A stretch of 61,706 nt of DNA from an uncultured Oscillibacter sp. (GTDB lineage Bacteria > Bacillota > Clostridia > Oscillospirales > Oscillospiraceae), in contig CAJTSM010000017.1 in assembly GCA_910578935.1 (NCBI GenBank), positions 284 through 61,989 on the forward strand. The letters run 5' to 3'. The notes beneath the pieces are model-generated. The model was given only the letters and a program-made list of their open reading frames with translations. It ran no database searches and was not told where the DNA came from. Position 1 is the first letter of the stretch; each line of letters begins with the position of its first letter. This document shows positions 16,539-24,576 of this stretch, in pieces. A program made the translations under genes and the position numbers.

Positions 16539-16985
16539 ATGGATTTTCGAACAATTTCTGACAACAAACGGGACTTCCTCCCCCTGCTTCTCCTGGGGGA
16601 CGAACAGGAGAGCATGATCTTCCGCTATCTGGACCGGGGAACGCTGTGGGCGCTGTACGACGGCGGACTGCGGGCCGTCTGCGTCGTGACGGACGAAGGG
16701 GCCGGGAACTTTGAAATCAAAAACCTTGCCGTGGCTCCGGGATGCCGGAGGATGGGCTATGGACGGGCTATGGTGGAACACGTGGTCCGGCAGTGCCGGG
16801 GCCGGGGAAGCCGTCTGCTGGCCGGCACCGGAGACAGCCCGCTGACGGCGCCGTTTTATGAGGCCTGCGGGTTCCGGGAGCACCGCCGGATTAAGGACTT
16901 TTTCGTAAATAACTATGACCACCCGATCTATGAGGCGGGACAGCGGCTGGCGGACATGGTGGTTTTCTCTATGCCGCTATCGTGA
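16539..16985 (+). CDS. GNAT-family N-acetyltransferase
   Basis: A 148-residue acetyl-CoA-dependent acyltransferase. The IKNLAVAPGCRRMGYGRAMV segment (about residues 65-84) contains the R/Q-x-x-G-x-G/A acetyl-CoA-binding loop, and PFYEACGF is the common motif B. The start ATG follows AGGAGG by six bases. It converges on a lipoprotein gene with a 10-bp gap and no terminator between them. The substrate is unknown. Confidence 0.88.
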   Translation: MDFRTISDNKRDFLPLLLLGDEQESMIFRYLDRGTLWALYDGGLRAVCVVTDEGAGNFEIKNLAVAPGCRRMGYGRAMVEHVVRQCRGRGSRLLAGTGDSPLTAPFYEACGFREHRRIKDFFVNNYDHPIYEAGQRLADMVVFSMPLS

Positions 16986-16995
16986 GTCTGTTGGT

Positions 16996-17754
16996 TCAGC
17001 CGTAAAAGGAAAGCGTGCCGTAGTAAAGGGAAACCGTAGACCGGTCCATCCCGTACAAGCCGAAATCCTCCGGGCCATACCGCAGCAGAAAATAATCCAG
17101 GTCGTGGAGCGTTTCATATATGTTCCTGACATGCCCCGCCGCATGGCTCTTTGCCCGTTCCATCTCATCCGCCATATATTGCAAATCCGCCTTCAGGTCT
17201 TCACTGTCCACAGTTTCCGCCAGCTCCTCCATCAGGGAAATGAAATCGTCCGCCGTGTAGTCGTTTGTTTCCGAAATTCCCCTGCCGTATTTGGCGTAGA
17301 ACGCATCCTCCGTAAGGTTTTCCGCCGCGCAAACGGCCTCCATATCCAAATCTCCGTCATAGGCCCAGCCGGTCTGAATCTCGCCCGCCTGGTCAAAGTA
17401 ATTCCAGGCCAGGCTGTCCGGGTCTTCCAGTCTTTCAAAAAGGCCGTCGTTCAGGTATCCGTTTTCCAGCTTCAGGTTCGCGGCAATCACGACCTCCCTC
17501 AACCGGTCAATCTGCCCCTGAGACATCCCCTCCAGCGCCTTTTCCCGGGCGGCAAGCACCTCTTCCTTTGAGGGCCTTCCAGAAGGCGCAGGCTCCTCCG
17601 GTTCCCCCGCCGCTTCGGGCTCCGCTGAAACGGAGAGAATCGCCGAATCCGGCGGGACGGATTTCGTGCCGCTTCCGCCGGAACCGGCAAAGGAGCACCC
17701 CGCCAGGAAAAGCGCAAGAGCACATATGAAAAGAAGGCCCTTGAAACGCCGCAT
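16996..17754 (-). CDS. Predicted lipoprotein of unknown function
   Basis: A 252-residue protein with a signal peptide and lipobox (LFLAGC), then a low-complexity linker rich in Gly, Ser, Pro and Glu up to about residue 60. The rest is acidic and mainly helical, with Tyr-rich patches at the C-terminus (LYYGTLSFYG). It should be anchored to the outer face of the membrane. I do not recognise the family. The start ATG follows GGGGAGG by six bases. It is a single-gene unit with its own TTGACA promoter. Confidence 0.75.
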   Translation of the reverse strand: MRRFKGLLFICALALFLAGCSFAGSGGSGTKSVPPDSAILSVSAEPEAAGEPEEPAPSGRPSKEEVLAAREKALEGMSQGQIDRLREVVIAANLKLENGYLNDGLFERLEDPDSLAWNYFDQAGEIQTGWAYDGDLDMEAVCAAENLTEDAFYAKYGRGISETNDYTADDFISLMEELAETVDSEDLKADLQYMADEMERAKSHAAGHVRNIYETLHDLDYFLLRYGPEDFGLYGMDRSTVSLYYGTLSFYG

Positions 17755-17811
17755 AAAAAACCTCCCCTTCCGTTCTGGAAAACAACTAAAATATTCAAAG
17801 CAAGCGGCTAT

Positions 17812-17840
17812 AGGCTATCATGCTTTTCATTTTCTGTCAA
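17812..17840 (-). promoter_or_regulatory. Promoter of the lipoprotein gene
   Basis: Minus strand: consensus TTGACA (17835-17840), a 17-bp spacer, then TAGCCT (17812-17817), a weak -10 box. Confidence 0.55.
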
Positions 17841-17893
17841 TAAGATCGGATTCCGGGGAGAGTCCCGTTGCGCATTTTATAACAGGGCCATCG

Positions 17894-17974
17894 TGCAGGG
17901 GCCGCCGCCCCCGGCGGCCTGCCGGTACAAGGATTGGGCCGCGCATCAGGCCGCCCAAGGGGGCGGCCCCTACA
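17894..17974. repeat. 81-bp GC-rich element with 13-bp terminal inverted repeats
   Basis: 17894-17906 and 17962-17974 are inverted repeats with one mismatch; the outer sequence is TG(C/T)AGGGGCCGCC. The interior is also GC-rich and palindromic (GGCCGCC...GGCGGCC). It lies in a gap between two minus-strand genes and resembles a REP- or MITE-type dispersed unit. It encodes nothing. Confidence 0.55.
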
Positions 17975-18070
17975 GAAAAAATCTCCCCATTGGACACGCC
18001 CGGATTCCGGTTAACGGCCGGACGCACAGGTCCGCCCCCGCACAATGAAAGTCCAGGATGAGACACGCTG

Positions 18071-18111
18071 AAAAAGGGGAAGGCATGGCTGAACCATGCC
18101 TTCCCCTTTTT
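18071..18111. terminator. metK terminator
   Basis: A perfect 18-bp stem (18071-18088/18094-18111) with A5 and T5 ends and a 5-base loop lies 27 bp after the metK stop on the minus strand. Confidence 0.9.
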
Positions 18112-18138
18112 CAATTTCCTCCTGCAAGCCGGACGCGC

Positions 18139-19326
18139 TTACTCTTTCACAGCGGCCTTAAGAGCCTCCACCCGGTCGGTCTTTTCCCAAGCCACGCCTA
18201 GGTCTTCCCGGCCCATGTGGCCGTAGGCGGCCAATTTCCGGTAGATGGGCTTGCGCAGGTCCAGATCCCGGATAATGGCGGTGGGACGAAGATCGAAGAC
18301 CTTGCCCACAGCCTCCTCCAGCTTCCCGTCGCTGACGGTTCCGGTGCCGAAAGTGTCTATCATGATACTGACGGGCCTGGCAACGCCGATGGCGTAAGCC
18401 AGTTCGATCTGACAGCGCCGGGCCAGGCCCGCCGCCACGATATTTTTGGCGACCCACCGGGCGGCGTAGGCGGCGGAACGGTCCACCTTGGTGGGGTCCT
18501 TGCCGGAGAAACAGCCGCCGCCGTGGGGGGCGCTGCCGCCGTATGTATCCACAATGATCTTCCGGCCTGTGAGGCCCGTGTCCGCGGCAGGGCCGCCCTT
18601 GACAAAGCGGCCGGTGGGGTTCACGTAATATTTGGTGTTCTCGTCCAGCAAACCGGCGGGGAGAACCTCCTTGGCGACGAGATTGATCATATCCCGGCGG
18701 ATCTGCTCCAAGGTGACGTCCGGGTTGTGCTGTGTGGAAATGACCACGGTGTCGATGCGGACAGGATTGTTGTTCTCGTCATATTCCACAGTGACCTGGC
18801 TCTTGCCGTCGGGACGCATGTAGCTGACCAGGCCGTTTTTGCGGACCTTGGTCATCTGGAGGCAGAGCTTCTGGGCCAAGGACAGGGGCAGGGGCATCAG
18901 CTCCGGCGTCTCGTCGCAGGCGTAGCCGAACATCATGCCCTGGTCCCCCGCGCCGTGGTTCAGCTCGGACTCCTCGTTGTTTTTGTTCTCCAGGGACTTG
19001 TCCACACCCAGGGCAATGTCGGCGGACTGCTCGTCAATGGAGGTGATGACGCCGCAGGTGTCGCAGTCGAAACCGTACTTGCCCCGGTCATAACCGATCT
19101 CCCGGACCACCTCCCGGGCGATCTTGTCGATATCTACATAACAGGTGGTGGTGATCTCGCCCATGACGTGGATCAGACCGGTGCAGGCCGTGGTTTCACA
19201 TGCCACCCGGCCCTGGGGGTCCTGTTCCAGGATGGCGTCCAGGACGGCGTCAGAGATCTGGTCGCAGATTTTGTCGGGATGTCCCTCCGTCACGGACTCG
19301 GAGGTGAAGAGATAGTGTCTTGCCAT
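18139..19326 (-). CDS. metK: S-adenosylmethionine synthetase
   Basis: A 395-residue MetK, which makes S-adenosylmethionine from methionine and ATP in the cytosol. Family signatures are present: FTSESVTEGHPDKICDQ at the N-terminus, GAGDQGMMFGYA (ATP loop) and GGGCFSGKDPTKVDRSAAYA (the phosphate-binding loop). The frame is open upstream, but ATG 19326 follows AAAAGGAGCG and matches the usual MetK start. The leader carries an S-box riboswitch and terminator, so SAM represses the gene. Confidence 0.97.
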   Translation of the reverse strand: MARHYLFTSESVTEGHPDKICDQISDAVLDAILEQDPQGRVACETTACTGLIHVMGEITTTCYVDIDKIAREVVREIGYDRGKYGFDCDTCGVITSIDEQSADIALGVDKSLENKNNEESELNHGAGDQGMMFGYACDETPELMPLPLSLAQKLCLQMTKVRKNGLVSYMRPDGKSQVTVEYDENNNPVRIDTVVISTQHNPDVTLEQIRRDMINLVAKEVLPAGLLDENTKYYVNPTGRFVKGGPAADTGLTGRKIIVDTYGGSAPHGGGCFSGKDPTKVDRSAAYAARWVAKNIVAAGLARRCQIELAYAIGVARPVSIMIDTFGTGTVSDGKLEEAVGKVFDLRPTAIIRDLDLRKPIYRKLAAYGHMGREDLGVAWEKTDRVEALKAAVKE

Positions 19327-19420
19327 GATACGCTCCTTTTCGGCCCCTGAGGGGCTGCGCGCTGTTTTCTCCCGCGCGCTGGGACAATTTTGCCGGCTGA
19401 AAGGCCCTTGGAAAACCAAG

Positions 19421-19452
19421 AAAAACCGCGCGTTTCGACGCGAAACGCACGG
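19421..19452 (-). terminator. Riboswitch-controlled terminator in the metK leader
   Basis: Minus strand: 12-bp stem with one G:U pair (19441-19452 with 19426-19437), a three-base loop, then five T. It lies between the S-box aptamer and metK, about 95 bp before the start codon, and is the expected expression platform. Confidence 0.85.
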
Positions 19453-19465
19453 GAAGTCCTTTCTC

Positions 19466-19558
19466 GTTCCTCATCTGTCGTTTCCGCCGGATTTGGCACC
19501 TTTCAAACGCAGGTTGCCGTGGTTTCATCGGGCCGTTCCCTCCGCCACTCTTGATAAG
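19466..19558 (-). ncRNA. SAM-I (S-box) riboswitch aptamer
   Basis: The minus strand has the S-box hallmarks in order: CTTATCAAGAG, then GAGGGA, CCCGATGAAACC, CGGCAACC, AAGGTGCCAA and finally GACAGATGAG closing stem P1 with the first element. It lies between a consensus promoter and an intrinsic terminator ahead of metK. Binding of SAM should stabilise the aptamer and allow the terminator to form, so high SAM stops metK transcription. Confidence 0.95.
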
Positions 19559-19578
19559 GATATGAATTTGTATCTTTT

Positions 19579-19606
19579 ATTGTAGCAGGTCCCGCCGGTT
19601 TGTCAA
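19579..19606 (-). promoter_or_regulatory. Promoter of the metK riboswitch transcript
   Basis: Minus strand: consensus TTGACA (19601-19606), a 16-bp spacer, then TACAAT (19579-19584). The aptamer begins about 20 bp downstream. Confidence 0.85.
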
Positions 19607-19691
19607 GGGTCCCAGGGCCTTTTTTCGCCGGATTTTTTTGCCGCTTTTCCAATGTTCAAAAAATGTTGGTGACTTTTCCCGGCGAACGGGG

Positions 19692-19697
19692 TATAAT
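19692..19697 (+). promoter_or_regulatory. -10 box upstream of the rhomboid-like gene
   Basis: TATAAT, 37 bp before the TTG start. The -35 region is poor (TTGGTGACT near 19666), so the exact promoter is uncertain. Confidence 0.5.
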
Positions 19698-19734
19698 GCT
19701 CCTTAACCCGAACTCAAATTAGGAGGGAGCTTCT

Positions 19735-20604
19735 TTGAGAAAGCTGAACAGCGCCATGGAGCGCTTCGCGCTCCAGCACCCCAATTTCGGCATCGTTAAC
19801 CTCATGCTGTACATCGTCATTGGAAACGCCGCCGCCTTTTTCCTCCTGCGCATGACCAACGGGACGGCCGTCCGATTTCTGTATTTCGACTGGGGGCAGG
19901 TGCTCCACGGGCAGATCTGGCGGCTGGTGACCTTCATTTTCGTGCCGGACAGCACCACCCCCTTCAACCTGATTTTGTCCTTATACTTTATGTACTTCAT
20001 CGGCTCCATGCTGGAGCGGGAGTGGGGCACGCCGAAATTCAACCTCTACTATCTCTCCGGCGTGGTCCTGACCATTCTCACCGGCATCATCAGCCACTAT
20101 GCCTTCGGCTATGGGATTCTGATGGGAACTTATTATGTGAGCATGTCCATGTTCCTGGCCTTTGCCGCCCTATATCCCGACGCACGGCTGATGCTGCTGT
20201 ACATCATCCCGATCAAGGCCAAGTGGCTGGCGGCGGCGGACCTGGCCCTGTTTGCCGTGGACGTGATCGCCGCCTTGCTCCGGGGAGACTGGCTTAGAGC
20301 CCTGCTGCCCGTCATCGCCCTGCTGAACTTCCTGATCTTTTTCTGGTGCGAGATCGTGGACCAGCTGGACCGGCAGCGGGCCTATTCCCGCCACCGGAAC
20401 TCCCACCAGACCATCCAATTCAAATCCGCCGTCCGCCAGCAGCGGAAGAAGGAGGCCCAGCAGGGCTACCGGCACAAGTGCTCCGTCTGCGGCCGGACCG
20501 ACACGGACTACCCGGACCTGGAGTTTCGCTACTGCTCCCGCTGTGCCGGATACCACTGCTTCTGCCAGGACCATATTTTTGACCACGAGCATTTCAAGGA
20601 GTGA
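19735..20604 (+). CDS. Rhomboid-like membrane protein with C-terminal zinc ribbon, catalytic serine not evident
   Basis: A 289-residue protein from a TTG start eight bases after AGGAGGG. Residues about 15-215 hold five to six membrane helices with rhomboid-like features: a WRLVTFIF helix start, LYFMYFIGSMLEREWG matching the region before loop 1, and a glycine-rich later helix. Where active rhomboids have G-x-S-G, this protein has GTYYVSMSMFLAF, so the catalytic serine is not clear and it may be an inactive, chaperone-like member. Residues about 248-285 form a Cys/His-rich metal site (CSVCG, CSRCAGYHCFCQDH). It leads a cluster with an LTA-synthase-like gene. Confidence 0.7.
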   Translation: MRKLNSAMERFALQHPNFGIVNLMLYIVIGNAAAFFLLRMTNGTAVRFLYFDWGQVLHGQIWRLVTFIFVPDSTTPFNLILSLYFMYFIGSMLEREWGTPKFNLYYLSGVVLTILTGIISHYAFGYGILMGTYYVSMSMFLAFAALYPDARLMLLYIIPIKAKWLAAADLALFAVDVIAALLRGDWLRALLPVIALLNFLIFFWCEIVDQLDRQRAYSRHRNSHQTIQFKSAVRQQRKKEAQQGYRHKCSVCGRTDTDYPDLEFRYCSRCAGYHCFCQDHIFDHEHFKE

Positions 20605-20610
20605 ACCTGT

Positions 20611-22479
20611 TTGAAACACCCGTTTCCCAAACCCAAATACCGCTTGTCCCTGCCCCTCAGCCTTTTAACGGCGGTTCTCCTGGCCGGGGGGATCACCCTG
20701 CTGGCCCTCTGGTGCCAGCCAAACTCCTTTCGGACTCTGCTCTCCGGCTTTCTCCGCCAGCCCCTGCTGATCGTTTTGAACGCCCTGCCCGTAGGTCTGC
20801 TGCTTCTGGCGGCGGCGGCGCTGTTCCGGAACGTCTTCTTCGGCGCGGCCCTGGTGAATTTCCTGGCGGGCGCCCTGTCCATCGCCAACCGGGTGAAGAT
20901 GGAAGTCCGGGACGAGCCGGTGTTTCCCAGAGATTTTGCCCTTTTAAAAGAGGTGGGCAGCGCCCTGGGAAGCTATGAGATCCGCTTCCCCCTTCCCCAG
21001 GCCGGAGCGGTGATGCTGGTAACCGCCGCCTTTCTTGCCCTGGGCTTCCTGATTGGCTGCAAGCCCTTCCCCATAGAGAGGCTCCGGGGCTGGGCGGGGA
21101 GTCTCCTGGGCGCCGCCGCCGGTCTGGCGGTTCTGACCGGGCTGATTTTTACTGTCTACGCCTCCAAGGACCTCTACCAGTCCTTCAAAGTCAGCAACGC
21201 CGAGTATGTCCCCGCCGTCTTTAATGATCTGGGCTTCCCCTATGCCTTCTGCCGCCACTTTACCACCTATCTTGTCGACCGTCCCGAGGGATTCAGCCGC
21301 TCTGAGGCGGAGGCATGGGAAACCGGGGACACCCCCGGTCTGGGAAAAAACGTCAGTGTGGTCATGGTGATGAACGAGGCCTTCTCCGACATCACCGACG
21401 CGGAGGCATTTTTATATGATGCGGAGAGCGACCCCCTGCCCAACCTCCACGCCCTTCGGGAGGACCCCCACGCCCTCAGCGGCCATGTGGTGGTTCCCGG
21501 CTTCGCGGGGGGCACCGCCAATACGGAGTTCGACGTGCTGACGGGAATGCAGACCACGGCCCTTTCCGCCTCCACCACCTCCGCTATGCGGGTGGTAAAC
21601 CGGAATCTGGACAGCCTGTTTCGGGTTTTTGGAAACGACGGCTATGAAACCTCTTTCTACCACCCGGGAGATTGCTGGTTCTATAACCGGGAAAACGTCT
21701 ACCGCTGGCTCGGCGCGGAGGAAACTCTGTTCATCGAAGACATGGAAACCCCCGAGTACAAGGGCCGCTGGGTCACCGACGATTACGCGGCGGGCCTGAT
21801 CGAAGCCGCCTTTGAACAGGCGCAGAGGCCTTTGTTCCACTTCACCACCACCATTCAAAACCACATGTCCTATACCGCCGACAAGTACGGTCCGGACTAT
21901 GTCTTCCCCCCCACTGGAATCTCCGGCCTCTCTGAGGAAGCGGAAACCCTTTTAAGCGTCTATGTAGAGGGCGTGCGGGACGCGGACGCCATGCTGGGCC
22001 GCCTCTGGCGGTACTTCCAGGGCCGGTCCGAACCTGTAGTGCTGGTCTACTGGGGAGACCACCTTCCCTATCTAGGGGACAACCAGCTGGGCTACCGGCA
22101 GCTGGGGCTGGACGTGCTCCCCGGCCCGGAAGGGCAGGAGAACCTGGCGGCCTATAAAACCCCCTATGTGATCTGGGCCAACGACGCGGCGGCGGAAGAG
22201 CTGGACTGGAACCATGCCGTCAACTCCTTAGAGCTGCCGGAAACCCTCTCCTCCTGCTTTTTGGGGGCGGCGGTACTGGAGTTGACCGGCCGGGGAGAGG
22301 AGAGCCCCTGGTTCTCCTTCCTGAACCAGCTTCGCCGGGAGCTTCCCGTGGTGCAGAAAAATTTTTACCAGCTGGCGGATGGTTCCGCCGCCGGGGAGCT
22401 GAGCTCCGAACAGCGGGAATTCCTCCAGAAGTGGCGGCGGTGGAGTTATTACAAACTCCAGTACAAGGAGGTTTCATGA
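20611..22479 (+). CDS. LTA-synthase-like membrane sulfatase-fold phosphotransferase
   Basis: A 622-residue protein. The N-terminal third has about five membrane helices, followed by an extracellular alkaline-phosphatase/sulfatase domain. Key LtaS-type positions are visible: MNEAFSD (metal-binding Glu), GGTANTEFDVLTG (Thr nucleophile), and WGDHLPYLGDNQLGY (Asp-His metal ligands). Such enzymes transfer glycerol-phosphate or other phospho-groups onto envelope polymers or lipids. The TTG start lies nine bases after AAGGAG, seven bases past the rhomboid-like stop. It overlaps the next gene by four bases. Glycerol-phosphate as substrate is an inference. Confidence 0.85.
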   Translation: MKHPFPKPKYRLSLPLSLLTAVLLAGGITLLALWCQPNSFRTLLSGFLRQPLLIVLNALPVGLLLLAAAALFRNVFFGAALVNFLAGALSIANRVKMEVRDEPVFPRDFALLKEVGSALGSYEIRFPLPQAGAVMLVTAAFLALGFLIGCKPFPIERLRGWAGSLLGAAAGLAVLTGLIFTVYASKDLYQSFKVSNAEYVPAVFNDLGFPYAFCRHFTTYLVDRPEGFSRSEAEAWETGDTPGLGKNVSVVMVMNEAFSDITDAEAFLYDAESDPLPNLHALREDPHALSGHVVVPGFAGGTANTEFDVLTGMQTTALSASTTSAMRVVNRNLDSLFRVFGNDGYETSFYHPGDCWFYNRENVYRWLGAEETLFIEDMETPEYKGRWVTDDYAAGLIEAAFEQAQRPLFHFTTTIQNHMSYTADKYGPDYVFPPTGISGLSEEAETLLSVYVEGVRDADAMLGRLWRYFQGRSEPVVLVYWGDHLPYLGDNQLGYRQLGLDVLPGPEGQENLAAYKTPYVIWANDAAAEELDWNHAVNSLELPETLSSCFLGAAVLELTGRGEESPWFSFLNQLRRELPVVQKNFYQLADGSAAGELSSEQREFLQKWRRWSYYKLQYKEVS

Positions 22480-22991
22480 GAGCCCGTTCCCTCTCCCTCT
22501 GCGGCTTGCTCACCGCCCTGGCGGTGACGCTGCTGTGCCTGGGCGGCGTTATTCCCGCCGCCATGCTCTGCGCCCCTATTTTAGCTATGGCCGTGCTTCT
22601 TCCGGTGCTGGAAGAGCTGGGACCCAAGGCGGCGGGAACGGCCTACGCCGCCGCGGCCATCTTAGGGCTGCTGCTGGTCCCGGACCGGGAAACCGCTCTC
22701 GTATACCTATTTTTCGGCTGGTATCCCATCCTCCGGCCCAAGATCGCCGCTCTGCCCTCCCTGCCTATGCGGGTTCTGGCCCGGCTGGCGGTGTGCAATG
22801 CCGCCGCCCTCCTGCTCTACGGCCTGGTGCTGCGGCTCATGGGCTTGACGGCGGACCTGCTGGAGGCCGCGTGGTATTTCAACGCGGCGCTGTTGGCGAT
22901 GGGAAATGTGGTGTTCCTGCTGACGGACGCCACCCTGACCCGCCTGACCGCCCTTTGGCACTGGAAGCTGAAAAAGCGTCTCTACCGCTGA
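22476..22991 (+). CDS. Small polytopic membrane protein
   Basis: A 171-residue protein that is almost entirely hydrophobic, with five or six predicted helices, Ala/Leu-rich, ending in a basic tail WHWKLKKRLYR. The start ATG overlaps the upstream stop (ATGA) and lies five bases after AAGGAGG. Size and layout are reminiscent of ECF-transporter S components or MreD-like proteins, but no diagnostic motif is seen. It is translationally coupled to the LTA-synthase-like gene, which suggests a role in the envelope. Confidence 0.7.
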   Translation: MRARSLSLCGLLTALAVTLLCLGGVIPAAMLCAPILAMAVLLPVLEELGPKAAGTAYAAAAILGLLLVPDRETALVYLFFGWYPILRPKIAALPSLPMRVLARLAVCNAAALLLYGLVLRLMGLTADLLEAAWYFNAALLAMGNVVFLLTDATLTRLTALWHWKLKKRLYR

Positions 22992-23015
22992 CGCATTTTT
23001 ATTTGAGGTGATAGC

Positions 23016-23873
23016 ATGAAAACCGCGTTGGTCTTAGAGGGCGGAGCCCTGCGGACCATTTACTCCTCCGGCGTATGCGACGCCTTCTTGGACGGCGGGC
23101 TGCCCCTGCCGGATTACACCCTTGGGGTTTCCGCCGGAATCGCTTACGGCGCCAGCTACCTCTCCCGGCAAAGCCGCCGGAACCTGCAAATCGTCTGCCA
23201 CTATGTGGGCGATAAGCGTTACATGGGCTGGCGGAACCTGGCCGCTCCCCGGAACCGCTCTTATTTCGGCCTCAAGTTCGCCTATGAAACCATTCCCAAC
23301 GAATTGATCCCCTTTGACTATGACGCCTTTGAAGCTTATCCCGGGCGGGTGGAAGCGGTGGTTACCAATCTGGTCACCGGTGAGGCGGAATATCTGCCCG
23401 TTCCCCGGCGGGACGAGCACAATCTGCTTCTCCAGGCCACCTGTGCCATTCCGCTGATGTTCCCCGTTATACGCATCGGCGGACAGCCCTATTTGGACGG
23501 CGGCTGCGCCGACGCCATTCCCTGGCGGCGGGCCTTCCGAGAGGGCTGCGACCGGGTAGTGGTGGTGCTGACCCGGGAGCGGAACTACCACAAAAAAGCG
23601 GGCCGGTCCGATCCGATAATCTCCCGGGCATTTCGGCAATACCCTTATTTTCAGGAAACCATGCGGACCCGGTCAGAGCGTTACAATGTCTGCCGGAAAG
23701 AGCTGTTTGCCCTGGAACAGCAGGGAAAGGCCCTGGTCATCGCCCCGGAGGACACCCTGGGCTGCTCCCGGACGGAGAAGGACCTGAACACGCTCCGGGC
23801 CCTGTGGCAGGAGGGCTACTTCGACGGGCGGCGGCAGCTGGAGCGGGTTCGGGAATTCTGGACAGAGGAATAG
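23016..23873 (+). CDS. Patatin-like phospholipase
   Basis: A 285-residue patatin-family acyl hydrolase. The oxyanion loop LEGGALRTIY is at the N-terminus, the nucleophile serine is in GVSAG (about residues 37-41), and the catalytic Asp is in YLDGGCADAIP (about 158). These three make up the family's Ser-Asp dyad. No signal peptide is visible, so it is likely cytosolic and may act on membrane lipids. It is 24 bp after the membrane protein gene, behind a weak GAGGTGATAGC site, and probably belongs to the same operon. Confidence 0.9.
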   Translation: MKTALVLEGGALRTIYSSGVCDAFLDGGLPLPDYTLGVSAGIAYGASYLSRQSRRNLQIVCHYVGDKRYMGWRNLAAPRNRSYFGLKFAYETIPNELIPFDYDAFEAYPGRVEAVVTNLVTGEAEYLPVPRRDEHNLLLQATCAIPLMFPVIRIGGQPYLDGGCADAIPWRRAFREGCDRVVVVLTRERNYHKKAGRSDPIISRAFRQYPYFQETMRTRSERYNVCRKELFALEQQGKALVIAPEDTLGCSRTEKDLNTLRALWQEGYFDGRRQLERVREFWTEE

Positions 23874-23884
23874 GAAGTGCCAAT

Positions 23885-24361
23885 TTGACTAATCTATACA
23901 ACATACAAGAAATCAGAATACTGCCTATGGATAAGAAGGAAGAATTTAAGACAGAGGAAGAAGTAAGGAAGTTTTTATCTGTTGAATTGATACAAAAGGA
24001 CGGAAAATATTATTATAGAGAACGTGGAATAAACATCCAAGACGCCTATACATTGGTCTTATTTCAATATGATGCCTCCATAATTGGTTATGGAATATTG
24101 AAGAGTGTCGAGTCAGATCCATGTACAGATGTAGTGAATGGCAAAATGGTTCAATATAACGGATATTTTCAGTTTCTAGCTATGTCGATTCATAATATTT
24201 CACATATTTCATTAAGAGAAATCCAACAAATAGATGGCAGGATCGCACAGTTTTCAAATTCAAAATGGCGAATTGGCCTAAAGCATTTTGATGAAGTTTA
24301 TAGTTTATTGCTGAAAAAGCAAATCGAGTTTTCAAAAATTGGGCTTGGCTGTTTTGCATAA
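23885..24361 (+). CDS. AT-rich gene of unknown function, probably acquired
   Basis: From TTG 23885 this encodes 158 residues, starting MTNLYNIQEIRILPMDKKEE; ATG 23927 is an alternative start giving 144 residues. It stands out from its neighbours by a strong AT bias (many AAA, ATA and TTA codons), a sign of recent transfer. The middle part (YTLVLFQYDASIIGYGILKS, then YNGYFQFLAMSIHNIS) resembles a small beta-barrel of the PUA/ASCH/EVE type found before nuclease domains in defence proteins, but this is a loose impression. The C-terminus is Lys-rich. It starts 11 bp after the patatin gene. Confidence 0.6.
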   Translation: MTNLYNIQEIRILPMDKKEEFKTEEEVRKFLSVELIQKDGKYYYRERGINIQDAYTLVLFQYDASIIGYGILKSVESDPCTDVVNGKMVQYNGYFQFLAMSIHNISHISLREIQQIDGRIAQFSNSKWRIGLKHFDEVYSLLLKKQIEFSKIGLGCFA

Positions 24362-24421
24362 ACATACATTAAAATCAGAGTTCTATCGCCGGGTAAAAAA
24401 GCGGATTGGGTGAATAGGAAA

Positions 24422-24464
24422 AGTCCCCTGGTGGAAGCCGTTCCACCAGGGGACTCTTTTCTTT
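24422..24464. terminator. Terminator between the AT-rich gene and pta
   Basis: A perfect 15-bp stem (24422-24436/24441-24455) followed by CTTTTCTTT on the plus strand, with TTTTCC on the other side, so it can serve both convergent units. Confidence 0.85.
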
Positions 24465-24576
24465 ACCGGAAGGCTACGCTGATTCCGCTCCGGCTTGGTA
24501 TCATCAAATAAAATAAAGAGAAGTCTTTTTTCAGGCGGGCAAAACCGCCAAGAGTTCCTTATCGTTCAAGAAAGCA

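Noticed and set aside
16996..18138. Possible prophage or integrated element between lipoprotein gene and metK
   Set aside because: No integrase, attachment repeats or phage genes are seen; the gap holds only a promoter, a short repeat and the metK terminator.
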